Shown here: piece by piece, positions 43,560 through 51,437 of the stretch
Layout of the letters: each line of letters starts with the position of its first letter
Position numbering within the stretch: position 1 is the first letter of the stretch
Source of the DNA: Spirochaetales bacterium Spiro_12
Lineage (GTDB): Bacteria; Spirochaetota; Spirochaetia; Treponematales; Rectinemataceae
NCBI GenBank assembly: GCA_001603165.1
Contig: LVBN01000101.1
Span: 1-53,744 of the forward strand
Direction of reading: 5' to 3'
Length of the DNA stretch: 53,744 bases
Translations under genes and position numbers: made by a program
Notes under the pieces: model-generated
The model's input: the letters and a program-made list of their open reading frames with translations, nothing else
Databases searched by the model: none
Told to the model about the DNA's origin: nothing

Positions 43560-44523
43560 TGGGTTTCCCTCCGCCTTGTACAACCATCCTGCCTGGATTG
43601 CCTGGAAGGAAGGCCTGGGATGGGAGAATTTGCGGACAGGCCTGGGATTCCCGGTTTTACTCCGATCCATCGGAAACGGTTATGCAATGGCCTACGCGGT
43701 GCCGCCGGGGCTGGAGGATTCCTCCCATATCCTGATACAGGACGCCGGGGCGGCCTTGGAAAGACTTTCCCACAGAGTGCTCTCCTTTCTTCCCCGGGCC
43801 GTCGCTTTTATCCGCTGGGACCTTATGGCGGGGCCTTGGAGAGATTCGGAAGGAGCGGTACTCGACCCGAGGCTGCAGGAGTTAAGGATGAACGCGTCCA
43901 CGGGCATGCGCCGCCTGCGCAAATCCCTGGTGGAGCATAGCGATTTGGAAACGATGATCGTGGATCTGCGGGGTGGGGAAGAAGCCATACTCGGACGATT
44001 CGATAAGCGTACCCGCTACTCCATCGGCCTGGCCGAGCGCAGGGGAACCAGGGTGGAGCGCTTGGGCGAGGAAGGGCTGGAGGTTTTTTATGCCTTGTAT
44101 CTCGAGACCGCCAAGCGCCAGGATCGGCGTCTGGAGGATTACGTATACTTCAAAGAATTGTTTCGCTCCGCCCGCGTCTGGAGGCTCGATCTTGAACTCT
44201 ATCTGGCGAGAAGGTTGGGCGAGACGGTGGCGACGGCCATAATCGCCCGCTGTTTGGATACCGCTTGGTATTTGTTCTCCGCATCGACAAAGGAAACGCG
44301 TTCATCCGCCGGCCCCAGCGCGATTCTGGCGGCGGCCTTGATCGATGCCTCGGGCTGGGGCCATGCAAGCATGGATTTGATGGGGGTGTCCCCGGCCGGT
44401 CTCGATACGCATCCGCTTTCGAAAGTCACCCGATTCAAGGCGGGCTTTGGCGGGCGGCGGGTATCCAGGGCCGGGGCTTGGGATTATGTCGTGAAACCGG
44501 CGGCCTATGCCCGCCTGCCCTGA
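43549..44523 (+). CDS. FemAB-family peptidyl/aminoacyl transferase
   Basis: The 324-residue protein resembles FemX/FemAB, two GNAT-like folds that add amino acids from tRNA to peptidoglycan precursors or cyclise other substrates. Recognisable are SGLEDSSHILIQDAG-type strands in the first half, a MNASTGMRRLRKSLV stretch, RFDKRTRYSIGLAERRGT (the FemAB lysine/arginine helix), and in the second half VATAIIARCLDTAWYLFSAS and DLMGVS. It could modify peptidoglycan cross-links or another wall component. The overlap with the Rnk-like gene implies coupling; that start has only a weak ribosome-binding site. The exact transfer is unknown. Confidence 0.8.
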   Translation: MRTDGFPSALYNHPAWIAWKEGLGWENLRTGLGFPVLLRSIGNGYAMAYAVPPGLEDSSHILIQDAGAALERLSHRVLSFLPRAVAFIRWDLMAGPWRDSEGAVLDPRLQELRMNASTGMRRLRKSLVEHSDLETMIVDLRGGEEAILGRFDKRTRYSIGLAERRGTRVERLGEEGLEVFYALYLETAKRQDRRLEDYVYFKELFRSARVWRLDLELYLARRLGETVATAIIARCLDTAWYLFSASTKETRSSAGPSAILAAALIDASGWGHASMDLMGVSPAGLDTHPLSKVTRFKAGFGGRRVSRAGAWDYVVKPAAYARLP

Positions 44524-44558
44524 GCGGATTTTTTCGATGACAAAAGCGGGAATCCGCT
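44523..44558. repeat. Inverted repeat at the end of the FemAB gene
   Basis: AGCGGATT (44523-44530) and AATCCGCT (44551-44558) are perfect complements separated by 20 bases. The repeat begins at the last base of the FemAB stop codon. No T-run follows the second arm, so it may stabilise or weakly terminate the transcript or be a protein site. Confidence 0.4.
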
Positions 44559-44600
44559 TACAGCTATAGCACCCCGAAAGAGGATCGTCAGGGAAACAGG

Positions 44601-44629
44601 TTGCCCCTTACCGCTCAGCTGGATATAGT
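44601..44629 (+). promoter_or_regulatory. Promoter for the GPH symporter and radical-SAM operon
   Basis: TTGCCC (44601-44606) is followed after exactly 17 bases by TATAGT (44624-44629), five of six matches to the -10 consensus. Transcription would start near 44636 and reach the symporter ATG at 44660 after about 24 bases. GGAG eight bases before that ATG is its ribosome-binding site. Confidence 0.6.
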
Positions 44630-44659
44630 GAATTATTCGACTCACATGGAGCGTACCTC

Positions 44660-46015
44660 ATGAGGGAAAAAGTGAAGAGCGGAACCCTGAGCAAGGCTAC
44701 GAAGCTGGGATTTGGAGCCGCCGACTTGGGCGGTAATCTTTTTTTCACGGCCATGGGCTTCTGGACCCTCAACTACCTCACGGATACCGTGGGGCTGGGA
44801 GCGGCGGCCGCCGGCGCGGCGGTAATGGTGGGCAAGCTCTGGGATGCGGTGACCGATCCCCTGATGGGCTTTACCTCGGACCGGACCAGGAGCCGCTGGG
44901 GGCGACGCCGACCTTACCTGCTGTTCGGCGCCCTTCCTTTGGCGCTGACCATGTGGCTTTTCTTCACCAATCCGGGGATAGAGAATCAGCTTTGGCTGGG
45001 CATTTGGGCGGCGGTGGCGCTCTGCCTCCTCAATACGGCCTATACGGTGGTGAACATTCCTTATTCCTCCCTTACCCCCGAACTGACCAGCGATTACCAC
45101 GAGCGCTCTTCGTTGAATGGCTATCGCTTCGGTTTCGCGGTGATCGGAACGATCCTGGGCGCCGGCGCCGTCCTTCCCTTGGTGGGGATATTCGGCGACA
45201 ACAGGTCGGCGGGTTTTTCCTTCATGGGGGCTGTCCTGGGCCTGCTCATGGCCCTCAGCACCCTCGTCACTTTTCTGGCGGTCAAGGAACCCGACCATAG
45301 CCAAGCGCCGAAGCCCACCGAGAAGTTTTTCCCCACCTTCCTGGCGGTGTTCCGCAACAAGCCTTACGTGATCGTCCTGGCCACCTACGCCCTCAATTTG
45401 ACGGCGCTCAACTTTGTCCAGGGCATCCTGGTCTACTACTTCAAGTACATCTACCGGAACGAGGCGCTCACGACCCTGGCGATGATCCTCCTTTTGGTGA
45501 CCGCCATGCTGTGTATACCCATCTCGGTGCTGGTGTCCAAGCACATAGGCAAGAAGCGTTGTTATCAGATCTGCTTCGCCGTCCTGGCCTCGGCCTGCCT
45601 CATCATCTACTTTTTGGGGCACAGGCTGGGATCAGGCTTCTTCCTGGCCATGATGGTCTACGCAGGCATCGGGGTGGGCTTCGGCTACGTGGCGCCTTGG
45701 GCGATGGTGCCCGACGCTATCGAGGTTGACGCGGTACGCAGCGGCAACCGGAAGGAAGGCGCTTTCTACGGGATGTGGACCTTTACCTCCAAGGTAGGCA
45801 CATCGTTGGCGATAGCCCTTACCGGCCTCATCCTCGGCGCCGGCGGCTACGCCGCCAATCTGGTCGAGCAGAGCCAAGGCGCTCTGGAGGCAATACGGTT
45901 GATCATTGGCCCCATTCCCGCCGCCATTTTTATCGCCGCCATGCTTCTGATCGAACGATATCCCATAGACGAAGCTGCCTACAACGCCATAGTGGGCGCG
46001 AAGGCCTCGAAGTAA
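44660..46015 (+). CDS. GPH-family sugar:cation symporter
   Basis: The 451-residue protein has twelve predicted membrane segments and the signature of the glycoside-pentoside-hexuronide (MelB-like) family: GFGAADLGGNLFF, the cation-site segment KLWDAVTDPLMGFTSDRT (near residues 58-75, with the paired Asp residues of MelB), RSRWGRRRPYLL and a second-half GFGYVAPWAMVPDAIEVD. It imports a glycoside or hexuronide with sodium or protons. It heads the operon that carries the radical-SAM genes, separated by only nine bases from the next gene. A sugar link to the GH13_18 gene 6 kb away is possible but not shown. Confidence 0.93.
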   Translation: MREKVKSGTLSKATKLGFGAADLGGNLFFTAMGFWTLNYLTDTVGLGAAAAGAAVMVGKLWDAVTDPLMGFTSDRTRSRWGRRRPYLLFGALPLALTMWLFFTNPGIENQLWLGIWAAVALCLLNTAYTVVNIPYSSLTPELTSDYHERSSLNGYRFGFAVIGTILGAGAVLPLVGIFGDNRSAGFSFMGAVLGLLMALSTLVTFLAVKEPDHSQAPKPTEKFFPTFLAVFRNKPYVIVLATYALNLTALNFVQGILVYYFKYIYRNEALTTLAMILLLVTAMLCIPISVLVSKHIGKKRCYQICFAVLASACLIIYFLGHRLGSGFFLAMMVYAGIGVGFGYVAPWAMVPDAIEVDAVRSGNRKEGAFYGMWTFTSKVGTSLAIALTGLILGAGGYAANLVEQSQGALEAIRLIIGPIPAAIFIAAMLLIERYPIDEAAYNAIVGAKASK

Positions 46016-46024
46016 GGGGGGGCC

Positions 46025-46645
46025 ATGGACTTTTCCGGGTATCTGCGCTGGTATTTCCGATCCACCCTGGGGGCGGCCAACCTGCTGGTGGCCGGCCTCG
46101 GCTTCGCCGGCGGATTGCTGCTGGGATTGTCCTTGCCGGGAGCGGCGGCCGCCGCGGCGGGCTTGGGTTTTGTCGTGGGGGCCGGAGCCCTGGTCGGCGG
46201 TTTCGGGGCCCGGGCGGCGGCCGCCGCCCGCCAGGCCCAGGCCGACAAGGTCAATGCCGAGCGCATCGCTTCCACCAGGGCCCTGCGCGATAAGCTCGCT
46301 CGCCTGCGCCTTAGCCCAGGCCCCGTCGCCGATGCCCGCCAGCTGGTTCTTCTTTCCTCCGGCGAGTATTTGGAAGCCTGCGCGAGAGAAAAGAGGCACG
46401 ATCCTTTGGCTGCCGAAGCCTTGAGCGAAGCCATCGAGTTGCTGGATATCCATCTCAAGGAAAAGGACGAGGCCGCCACGGAGCGCCGCTTCGGTCTCAA
46501 AGATGCCGATCCCTTCGCGGAGGGCGAGTCCAGGATTGTCGCCGCCCTCACGGAGAAGGCGGCCGTCCTGCGGGAGCGCAGGATTCAAATCGACGGGGGG
46601 CTCGCGGCCGCCGGCCTCATGGCGGTCAAGGAGGATTTGCGATGA
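46025..46645 (+). CDS. Two-helix membrane protein of unknown function
   Basis: The 206-residue protein has two adjacent hydrophobic segments (about residues 17-40 and 42-63, Gly/Ala-rich) and then a soluble, probably helical, domain rich in Ala, Arg, Leu and Glu (about 64-206). I do not recognise the family. AAGGGGGGGCC immediately before the ATG serves as ribosome-binding site. Its TGA overlaps the ATG of the cysteine-tailed protein (ATGA), so the two are made together. It may be a membrane partner or scaffold for that protein. Confidence 0.75.
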   Translation: MDFSGYLRWYFRSTLGAANLLVAGLGFAGGLLLGLSLPGAAAAAAGLGFVVGAGALVGGFGARAAAAARQAQADKVNAERIASTRALRDKLARLRLSPGPVADARQLVLLSSGEYLEACAREKRHDPLAAEALSEAIELLDIHLKEKDEAATERRFGLKDADPFAEGESRIVAALTEKAAVLRERRIQIDGGLAAAGLMAVKEDLR

Positions 46646-48303
46646 AGCGATATGCCAGAATGGGCTTTGCGATTTGTATCCTTCTTTTCGCCGTCCTGGG
46701 CGCCTGGGCTTTGGACGCCTTTCTCGACTCGACGGACATCACCGTCGTTCTGCGGGCCGACGGCAAGGCCGATATCTACTACAGCCTGGAGTGGAGTGCC
46801 TCGGGCGGACAGATGCATGGCTTTTATTTCCAGGGCGAAGCCTTCAATCCGGTGTGGAATCCCCAGGGCTGTTTCGCCGAGATCAACGGCGGCAAGCGCG
46901 TTCCCCTGTCCATCCGGGACCTGGGCTTTGGCAAGTACGACATCGTGCTGGCCAATGGGGAGGGTTTTTCCGGCAGGGCCTTTTACCATCTCAATTACGC
47001 CGGGGATTTTGCGGCCGCGGGCCTCATAGGCTCCACCACGAGTTCCGAGCTGGGCGAGCTGGTGTATTTCGACTGGGCGCCCGTTGAATGGGACCAGCGC
47101 CTGCAGTCCAGAACGCTGCGTCTGGTGCTGCCCGTGACGGTGGGCGGCGGGACGCTCACGGCCACCGAGCGCGAAGCCGTTCCGCTGAAAACCGAAACCT
47201 GGGTGAACGAAGAGAACAAGATGGATTTCTACGGCTCCCCCGGCTCGGACGGGGCTTTTTATCTCACGTTGCGGTTTTTTCAGCAGAATCCCGGGGCCGG
47301 CGCGTCGCAGCGGATCGCCCTCTACTTCCCCGCCGGGTATCTGCCCCTCACCGCGGCCTTGTCCCGGAACGGCGGGCCTGGGGCCGCCGGTTTCGACGGC
47401 ACTGACAGCCCCGACGATTCCGAAAATGATTTTTGGCTCACCACGCCCCTGGCCTTGGCCATCGGGGCTGTTCTCATAGCGCTGGCCATGGCTTTGTATT
47501 ACGCGAACCTGCGCCGATACGGAGCCCGGGCCGCCTTGGTCAGGCAAATCGCCTGGGCTGGGGATTCCTGGCTGCCGCCCAAGCTTTTCGCCGGAAGCTA
47601 CCAAGTTCCGGGCAAGATAGCGAAGGATCTGCATCCCGCCGAGGTCGCCCTGCTTTTCGAGCTGCCCCTCGCCAGGGTCGTGGCGCTCATGGTCGAGGGA
47701 TTGCAGGCCAAGGGTATGGTCAATTTGCTCGGGGAAGAGCCCTTGCGGATTTCCATAACCAGCGCCAAGCCCGGCGAGGGCTTGGAGGAGGCCTTCCTGG
47801 CCTGCTTCGACTCGGAAGGCAGAGCCTTGTCCGGGCTGCTTACCGATTTCTTCGAAGGCCTCATCAAAGATTTACAGGAAAAACTCTGGGATTGCGACAT
47901 GGAGGCTACCAAGACCTACTACCGCCAGTTGCTTTCGGAGGCTGAGCGAATGGAGGCCGAGGCCGACATCCGGGATGAGGAAGCCGAAGCCCGGAGGGCG
48001 AGCTGGCGAGCCGCCCATCCCCACTGGCTGTACTGGCACTCCTATTGCTACCTCCACGCCCAGCCGGTTCGGTATGGGCGAATGGGCCTCCATGAGGCTT
48101 TTTCCGCCAACTATGGGGAGTTCATGCGCTCCGCATCCTGCTTTTCTGGCTGTTTCAGCCCGACTGGCGGGGCCGCGGGTACCTGCGTCTCGGCCTGTCA
48201 CAACGCTTGTCACGATGCCTGCCATTCGGCGTGCCACTCGGCCTGTCATTCGGCTTGCCATTCCGCCTGTCATTCGGCCTGCGTTTCCGGGGGCGCGCAT
48301 TGA
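46642..48303 (+). CDS. YciQ/DUF2207-like membrane protein with a CXXX cysteine-histidine tail
   Basis: The 553-residue protein has a signal-like helix (about 7-24), a beta-rich extracytoplasmic domain (25-260), a membrane helix (about 268-291) and a cytoplasmic part. The layout recalls DUF2207/YciQ-like proteins, including a PPKLFAG...LHPAEVALLFELP winged-helix-like region near 315-350. The extreme C-terminus has Cys at 515, 519, 523, 527, 531, 535, 539, 543 and 547, every fourth residue, mostly as Cys-His-Ser-Ala. Cys500 and Cys504 precede it. The next gene, overlapping its stop, encodes a radical-SAM/SPASM enzyme with a PqqD-like domain, so the tail is a candidate modification target. DUF2207 relatives usually end in Gly-rich tails; the family assignment is tentative. 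Confidence 0.78.
   Translation: MKRYARMGFAICILLFAVLGAWALDAFLDSTDITVVLRADGKADIYYSLEWSASGGQMHGFYFQGEAFNPVWNPQGCFAEINGGKRVPLSIRDLGFGKYDIVLANGEGFSGRAFYHLNYAGDFAAAGLIGSTTSSELGELVYFDWAPVEWDQRLQSRTLRLVLPVTVGGGTLTATEREAVPLKTETWVNEENKMDFYGSPGSDGAFYLTLRFFQQNPGAGASQRIALYFPAGYLPLTAALSRNGGPGAAGFDGTDSPDDSENDFWLTTPLALAIGAVLIALAMALYYANLRRYGARAALVRQIAWAGDSWLPPKLFAGSYQVPGKIAKDLHPAEVALLFELPLARVVALMVEGLQAKGMVNLLGEEPLRISITSAKPGEGLEEAFLACFDSEGRALSGLLTDFFEGLIKDLQEKLWDCDMEATKTYYRQLLSEAERMEAEADIRDEEAEARRASWRAAHPHWLYWHSYCYLHAQPVRYGRMGLHEAFSANYGEFMRSASCFSGCFSPTGGAAGTCVSACHNACHDACHSACHSACHSACHSACHSACVSGGAH
48184..48282 (+). repeat. 12-base tandem coding repeat (CXXX array)
   Basis: Eight full 12-base units plus a final cysteine codon encode Cys-X-X-Ala, seven of the units as Cys-His-X-Ala. 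Units differ by synonymous codons: Cys is TGT or TGC, His is CAC or CAT, Ser is TCG or TCC, Ala is GCT, GCC or GCG. No two neighbouring units are identical. The protein pattern is therefore kept while the DNA has diverged. Confidence 0.9.
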
Positions 48304-49865
48304 AACTGCCCTGGGCTTTTAAGCCAAGTCGAAGGAAGGGTTGCGACCTGTCCTGGGTGCCGGATTTCTGGAAATCCCTGAGGCCCTATCTGATCGCCAG
48401 GCAGGAGGACGAGGTGCTCATTATTCCGCCCAACCTGGTGTACAAAACCAACAGGACAGGCCTGGCCTTGCTGGATGCCCTGGACAAGGGGCTGAGACTG
48501 GAACGCCTGCCCGGGATGGACGAGACGAAACTCAGGGATGTGGAACGTTTTTTTCTGGACATCAAGGCGCTGTGCGAGGGCAGGGAAGCCCCCACCGAAA
48601 AAATCGCTTACGATTTCAACTTCAGCCGCCTGCCCATCCTGGGCGAAATAGCCCTGACCTATCGTTGCAATAACGCCTGCCGGTTCTGCTACGCGGGCTG
48701 CGGTTCCGCCGGTTCCTGCGGCCTGAACCACGCCATTTCCGGCTCCTGCGGCTCCGCCGCCGGCCCGGAAGGCTCGACTGGCCGCCCCGCCTCTGCCGGC
48801 CTTCCCGGGACGACGGACTCCGCTATGGGCAAGGACTCAGGCGAAAAAGAAATGTCCACCCAGGAAGTGGAGCGGATCATCGACGTATTCGCATTCAAGG
48901 CCAAGATTCCCTTTTTCTCCTTCACCGGTGGAGAGCCTCTTTTGCGCGAAGACCTGGAGCATTTGATCGAGCATGCGCTCCGTCGGCGCCTGCGGGTGAA
49001 CCTGATCAGCAACGGCACCCTCATAAGCCCGGAACGCGCCAGGGCTTTGCGCCGCGCCGGCCTTACCACGGCCCAGATAAGCCTGGAGAGCCCCGGGGAG
49101 GAAATGCACGACAGGCTCTGCGGAGCCCGGGGCGCTTACAAGAGAACGCTGGCCGGCATCAAGGCGCTCCAGGAGGCGGGGATAAGGGTCCAGACCAATT
49201 CCACCCTTACGGCGCTGAACAGGGAAAGCCTTTTCGCCATGCCCGCCTTTCTGGCCTCCATAGCCGTGGAGCGCTTTTCCATGAACCTCTACATTCCGGC
49301 GGCGAGAATCGATACGGCTGCCGAGCTCCTGGTGCCGTATTCGCAGGTCGGCGCCTTCGTGGACTCCATGCGGAAGGCGGCCGCCGCTGCGGGCAGAATC
49401 TTCTACTGGTACTCGCCCACGCCGCTGTGCATCTATAATCCCATAGCCAGGGGCCTGGGCAATAAAAGCTGCGCCGCCGCCGACGGACTCATCCATGTGA
49501 ATCCTTCGGGCGATGTCCTGCCCTGTTCCTCCTACGCCGGGGCTTTGGGCAATCTTCTTGTCCAGGACTTCGAGGATGTATGGTTTTCCGCCCGGGCCGG
49601 GCATTTCAAGCAAAAACGCTACGCCCCCGAGGCTTGCCGGGCCTGCGCTTCCTTTACCGCCTGCCAGGCCGCCTGTCCCCTATACTGGAACTATGCGGGC
49701 TATGGGGAACTGGAACGCTCGGGTTGGGCCGGCGCCGCCCCGGGTCGGCGCGGCACATGCTCCGCCGGGGCCGGTACCGGCCGGGGCGAAGCCGGCGCGG
49801 CTTGTGCGGCGACGACTGGGGTGGAAACCGGGCCGGAGGGCGTCGAAAGCCCATGCGAGGTGTGA
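48300..49865 (+). CDS. Radical-SAM/SPASM maturase with N-terminal PqqD-like domain
   Basis: The 521-residue protein has a PqqD-like peptide-recognition module (about 20-75: LIARQEDEVLIIPPN, NRTGLALLDAL). The radical-SAM core has Cys123, Cys127 and Cys130 (CNNACRFC) and FTGGEPLL at 208-215. The SPASM domain has Cys391, 409, 446, 449, 455 and 459, for auxiliary clusters. A Gly/Ser/Ala-rich insertion spans about 135-184, and the C-terminus (about 476-521) is low-complexity with four cysteines. No ATG lies before the PqqD region; I chose TTG at 48300, which overlaps the upstream TGA as TTGA. The arrangement is typical of RiPP or peptide-modifying enzymes. The likely target is the adjacent cysteine tail. 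Confidence 0.85.
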   Translation: MKLPWAFKPSRRKGCDLSWVPDFWKSLRPYLIARQEDEVLIIPPNLVYKTNRTGLALLDALDKGLRLERLPGMDETKLRDVERFFLDIKALCEGREAPTEKIAYDFNFSRLPILGEIALTYRCNNACRFCYAGCGSAGSCGLNHAISGSCGSAAGPEGSTGRPASAGLPGTTDSAMGKDSGEKEMSTQEVERIIDVFAFKAKIPFFSFTGGEPLLREDLEHLIEHALRRRLRVNLISNGTLISPERARALRRAGLTTAQISLESPGEEMHDRLCGARGAYKRTLAGIKALQEAGIRVQTNSTLTALNRESLFAMPAFLASIAVERFSMNLYIPAARIDTAAELLVPYSQVGAFVDSMRKAAAAAGRIFYWYSPTPLCIYNPIARGLGNKSCAAADGLIHVNPSGDVLPCSSYAGALGNLLVQDFEDVWFSARAGHFKQKRYAPEACRACASFTACQAACPLYWNYAGYGELERSGWAGAAPGRRGTCSAGAGTGRGEAGAACAATTGVETGPEGVESPCEV

Positions 49866-49866
49866 G

Positions 49867-50754
49867 ATGGACTATGAATTCAAGCGCTTTTCGTTGAACG
49901 CCGGGCCGAGGATCATGCTCGGCGCGGGACTGTACGCCGCCGGGCTCCTTCTCCAGTTTCTCCTGCCCTGGGGCCTGATTCCCGGCTTTCTCCTTATCCT
50001 TTCAGGATGGGTACCCCTGGGGTTGAAGCCGATCAGCAACAAGCCTTCGGACAAGGGCCTCGAGGAATGGAGGCCCGTCTCCATGGGTGAGGTGGACCGC
50101 CTCGCCGATACCCTTCGTCAGTCCAGGAAACTCGCGACCTCCGCGGCCCTGGGGACAGTGGGCAGAATTCTTTTTCCCATCGCCACGGCATTCGTGTTAT
50201 TCGTATTGGCTTTTCTCCAACCTTTCACCGCCATCCTCGCGGCCGACGCTGCCCTGTTTCTCGTGCCGGCTATGTATTTCGGAAGGATCAGGGCCTTCGT
50301 CCCCAAGCTCCTCTCTCTCAAAATGCCTTGTTTCCAAGCTGTTTTGACCCGGCCCCCCCCCAAGGGCATGGTCCTCACCCCCTATCTGCGCTTCGACAAG
50401 GACGCAGAGGGCCTGGATGTGCCCGAGGACATAAGGCTTTTGTTGGAGCCCTCCCGGAAGGACGACGATTTTATCGGGGTGCAGTTCCAGGCCGCGGTAA
50501 ACAAGGGGCCCGGCGGCGAGGTTCCCTATATGTACGCGGTTTTTCTCACCAAAGGAAGGGGAAGTTCCTATTCGAAGCTGAAAAGCGTCAAAGCCGGAGG
50601 CTACGAAGCGGAGGCGGGAGGCGAGGGGGATTACGGCAGCATAGTGCTCAGGCAGAAAACTTCGGGTACGGGCTACGCCACGAAACCCTCGGACTGCGCG
50701 AATCTTTGGGACCTGGTCCTGGAGATCCTGCATACCAGGCTTTCCCTCCCCTGA
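49867..50754 (+). CDS. Membrane protein of unknown function in the radical-SAM operon
   Basis: The 295-residue protein has two membrane helices at about residues 18-55 and two at about 100-145, then a soluble C-terminal domain (about 150-295) with a DGT-like pattern of beta strands and no motif I recognise. AGG six bases before the ATG at 49867 and a one-base gap after the radical-SAM stop show coupling. A longer frame from 49513 is a shadow. It might help export, anchor or use the modified membrane protein; this is inference from position only. Confidence 0.75.
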   Translation: MDYEFKRFSLNAGPRIMLGAGLYAAGLLLQFLLPWGLIPGFLLILSGWVPLGLKPISNKPSDKGLEEWRPVSMGEVDRLADTLRQSRKLATSAALGTVGRILFPIATAFVLFVLAFLQPFTAILAADAALFLVPAMYFGRIRAFVPKLLSLKMPCFQAVLTRPPPKGMVLTPYLRFDKDAEGLDVPEDIRLLLEPSRKDDDFIGVQFQAAVNKGPGGEVPYMYAVFLTKGRGSSYSKLKSVKAGGYEAEAGGEGDYGSIVLRQKTSGTGYATKPSDCANLWDLVLEILHTRLSLP

Positions 50755-50821
50755 GCGGCGAACCTGAAGGCGGTCGGAGGCTGAAAACCGTCGATATTCC
50801 AGTATTGTAAGGAGATCGGTA

Positions 50822-51355
50822 ATGGACTATGAATCGCAGGGCTACAATGAAGTACCTATAGGGCGGGCCTACTCGTTGCAGAACGCCGGAGGCTTGGTGT
50901 TCGTCTGCACCAAGGGCGCCGATGGCCGTTACGACCTGGCCCCCGTGGCTTGGTGTTGTCCCCTGGACTACGATCCGGTGTCCATGTTCATAGCAGTCCT
51001 GGATACCAGTCACAAGACCTGGGCCGACATCCTCGCCGGCGGCGTTTTCGCCCTGGCCTTTCCCGGCTCGGATCAAAAGGAGTTGGTCGAGCGTTGCGGC
51101 TCGGTGTCGGGCTTCTCGGTGGATAAATACGAATCCTTTTCGATCCCCTCCATGCCGGGCGAAGCGCTGGACTTAAGGATTCCCGAAGGGGTGGCGGGCT
51201 GGGTCGAGTGTTCGCTTGTCAAGACGATCGTCCAGGGCACATCGGGGGTGGTTTTCGGCAAGGCACTCGCGGCGAGGGCCCGGGAGGAATGGTGGAAAGA
51301 GCGCCTGCACTACGTGGGCGATTCCGTTTATTTCAAGCCGGGCGACAGAGTCTAG
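50822..51355 (+). CDS. Flavin reductase-like FMN-binding protein
   Basis: The 177-residue protein has the FMN-binding split-barrel layout of flavin-reductase-like proteins: NAGGLVFVCTKG, YDLAPVAWCCPLDYDPVSMFIAVLD, TWADILAGGVFALAFPGSDQ and a late ECSLVKTIVQG...VFGKALAA strand pair. AAGGAG seven bases before the ATG is strong. Such proteins reduce or bind FMN and can supply electrons. It lies 67 bases after the membrane protein, so it may share the transcript; it could provide reductant to the radical-SAM enzyme, or be unrelated. Its stop faces the convergent GH13 gene across 82 bases. Confidence 0.85.
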   Translation: MDYESQGYNEVPIGRAYSLQNAGGLVFVCTKGADGRYDLAPVAWCCPLDYDPVSMFIAVLDTSHKTWADILAGGVFALAFPGSDQKELVERCGSVSGFSVDKYESFSIPSMPGEALDLRIPEGVAGWVECSLVKTIVQGTSGVVFGKALAARAREEWWKERLHYVGDSVYFKPGDRV

Positions 51356-51437
51356 CCTGCTCTGCGGAAGGAAAGGGACCGGCGGGCCCTCTCTTCGGCG
51401 CGCGCCTTACCGCGAAACGCCCGCCGTCCGCCCGGGA

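Noticed and set aside
48184-48282. CRISPR-like or satellite repeat
   Set aside because: The 12-base units lie in frame inside a gene and code for a regular protein tail; there are no spacers.
48207-48299. Earlier start of the radical-SAM gene
   Set aside because: These codons are the out-of-frame reading of the cysteine repeat and give a Phe/Leu/Gly-rich stretch unlike the family; TTG at 48300 fits the 4-base overlap.
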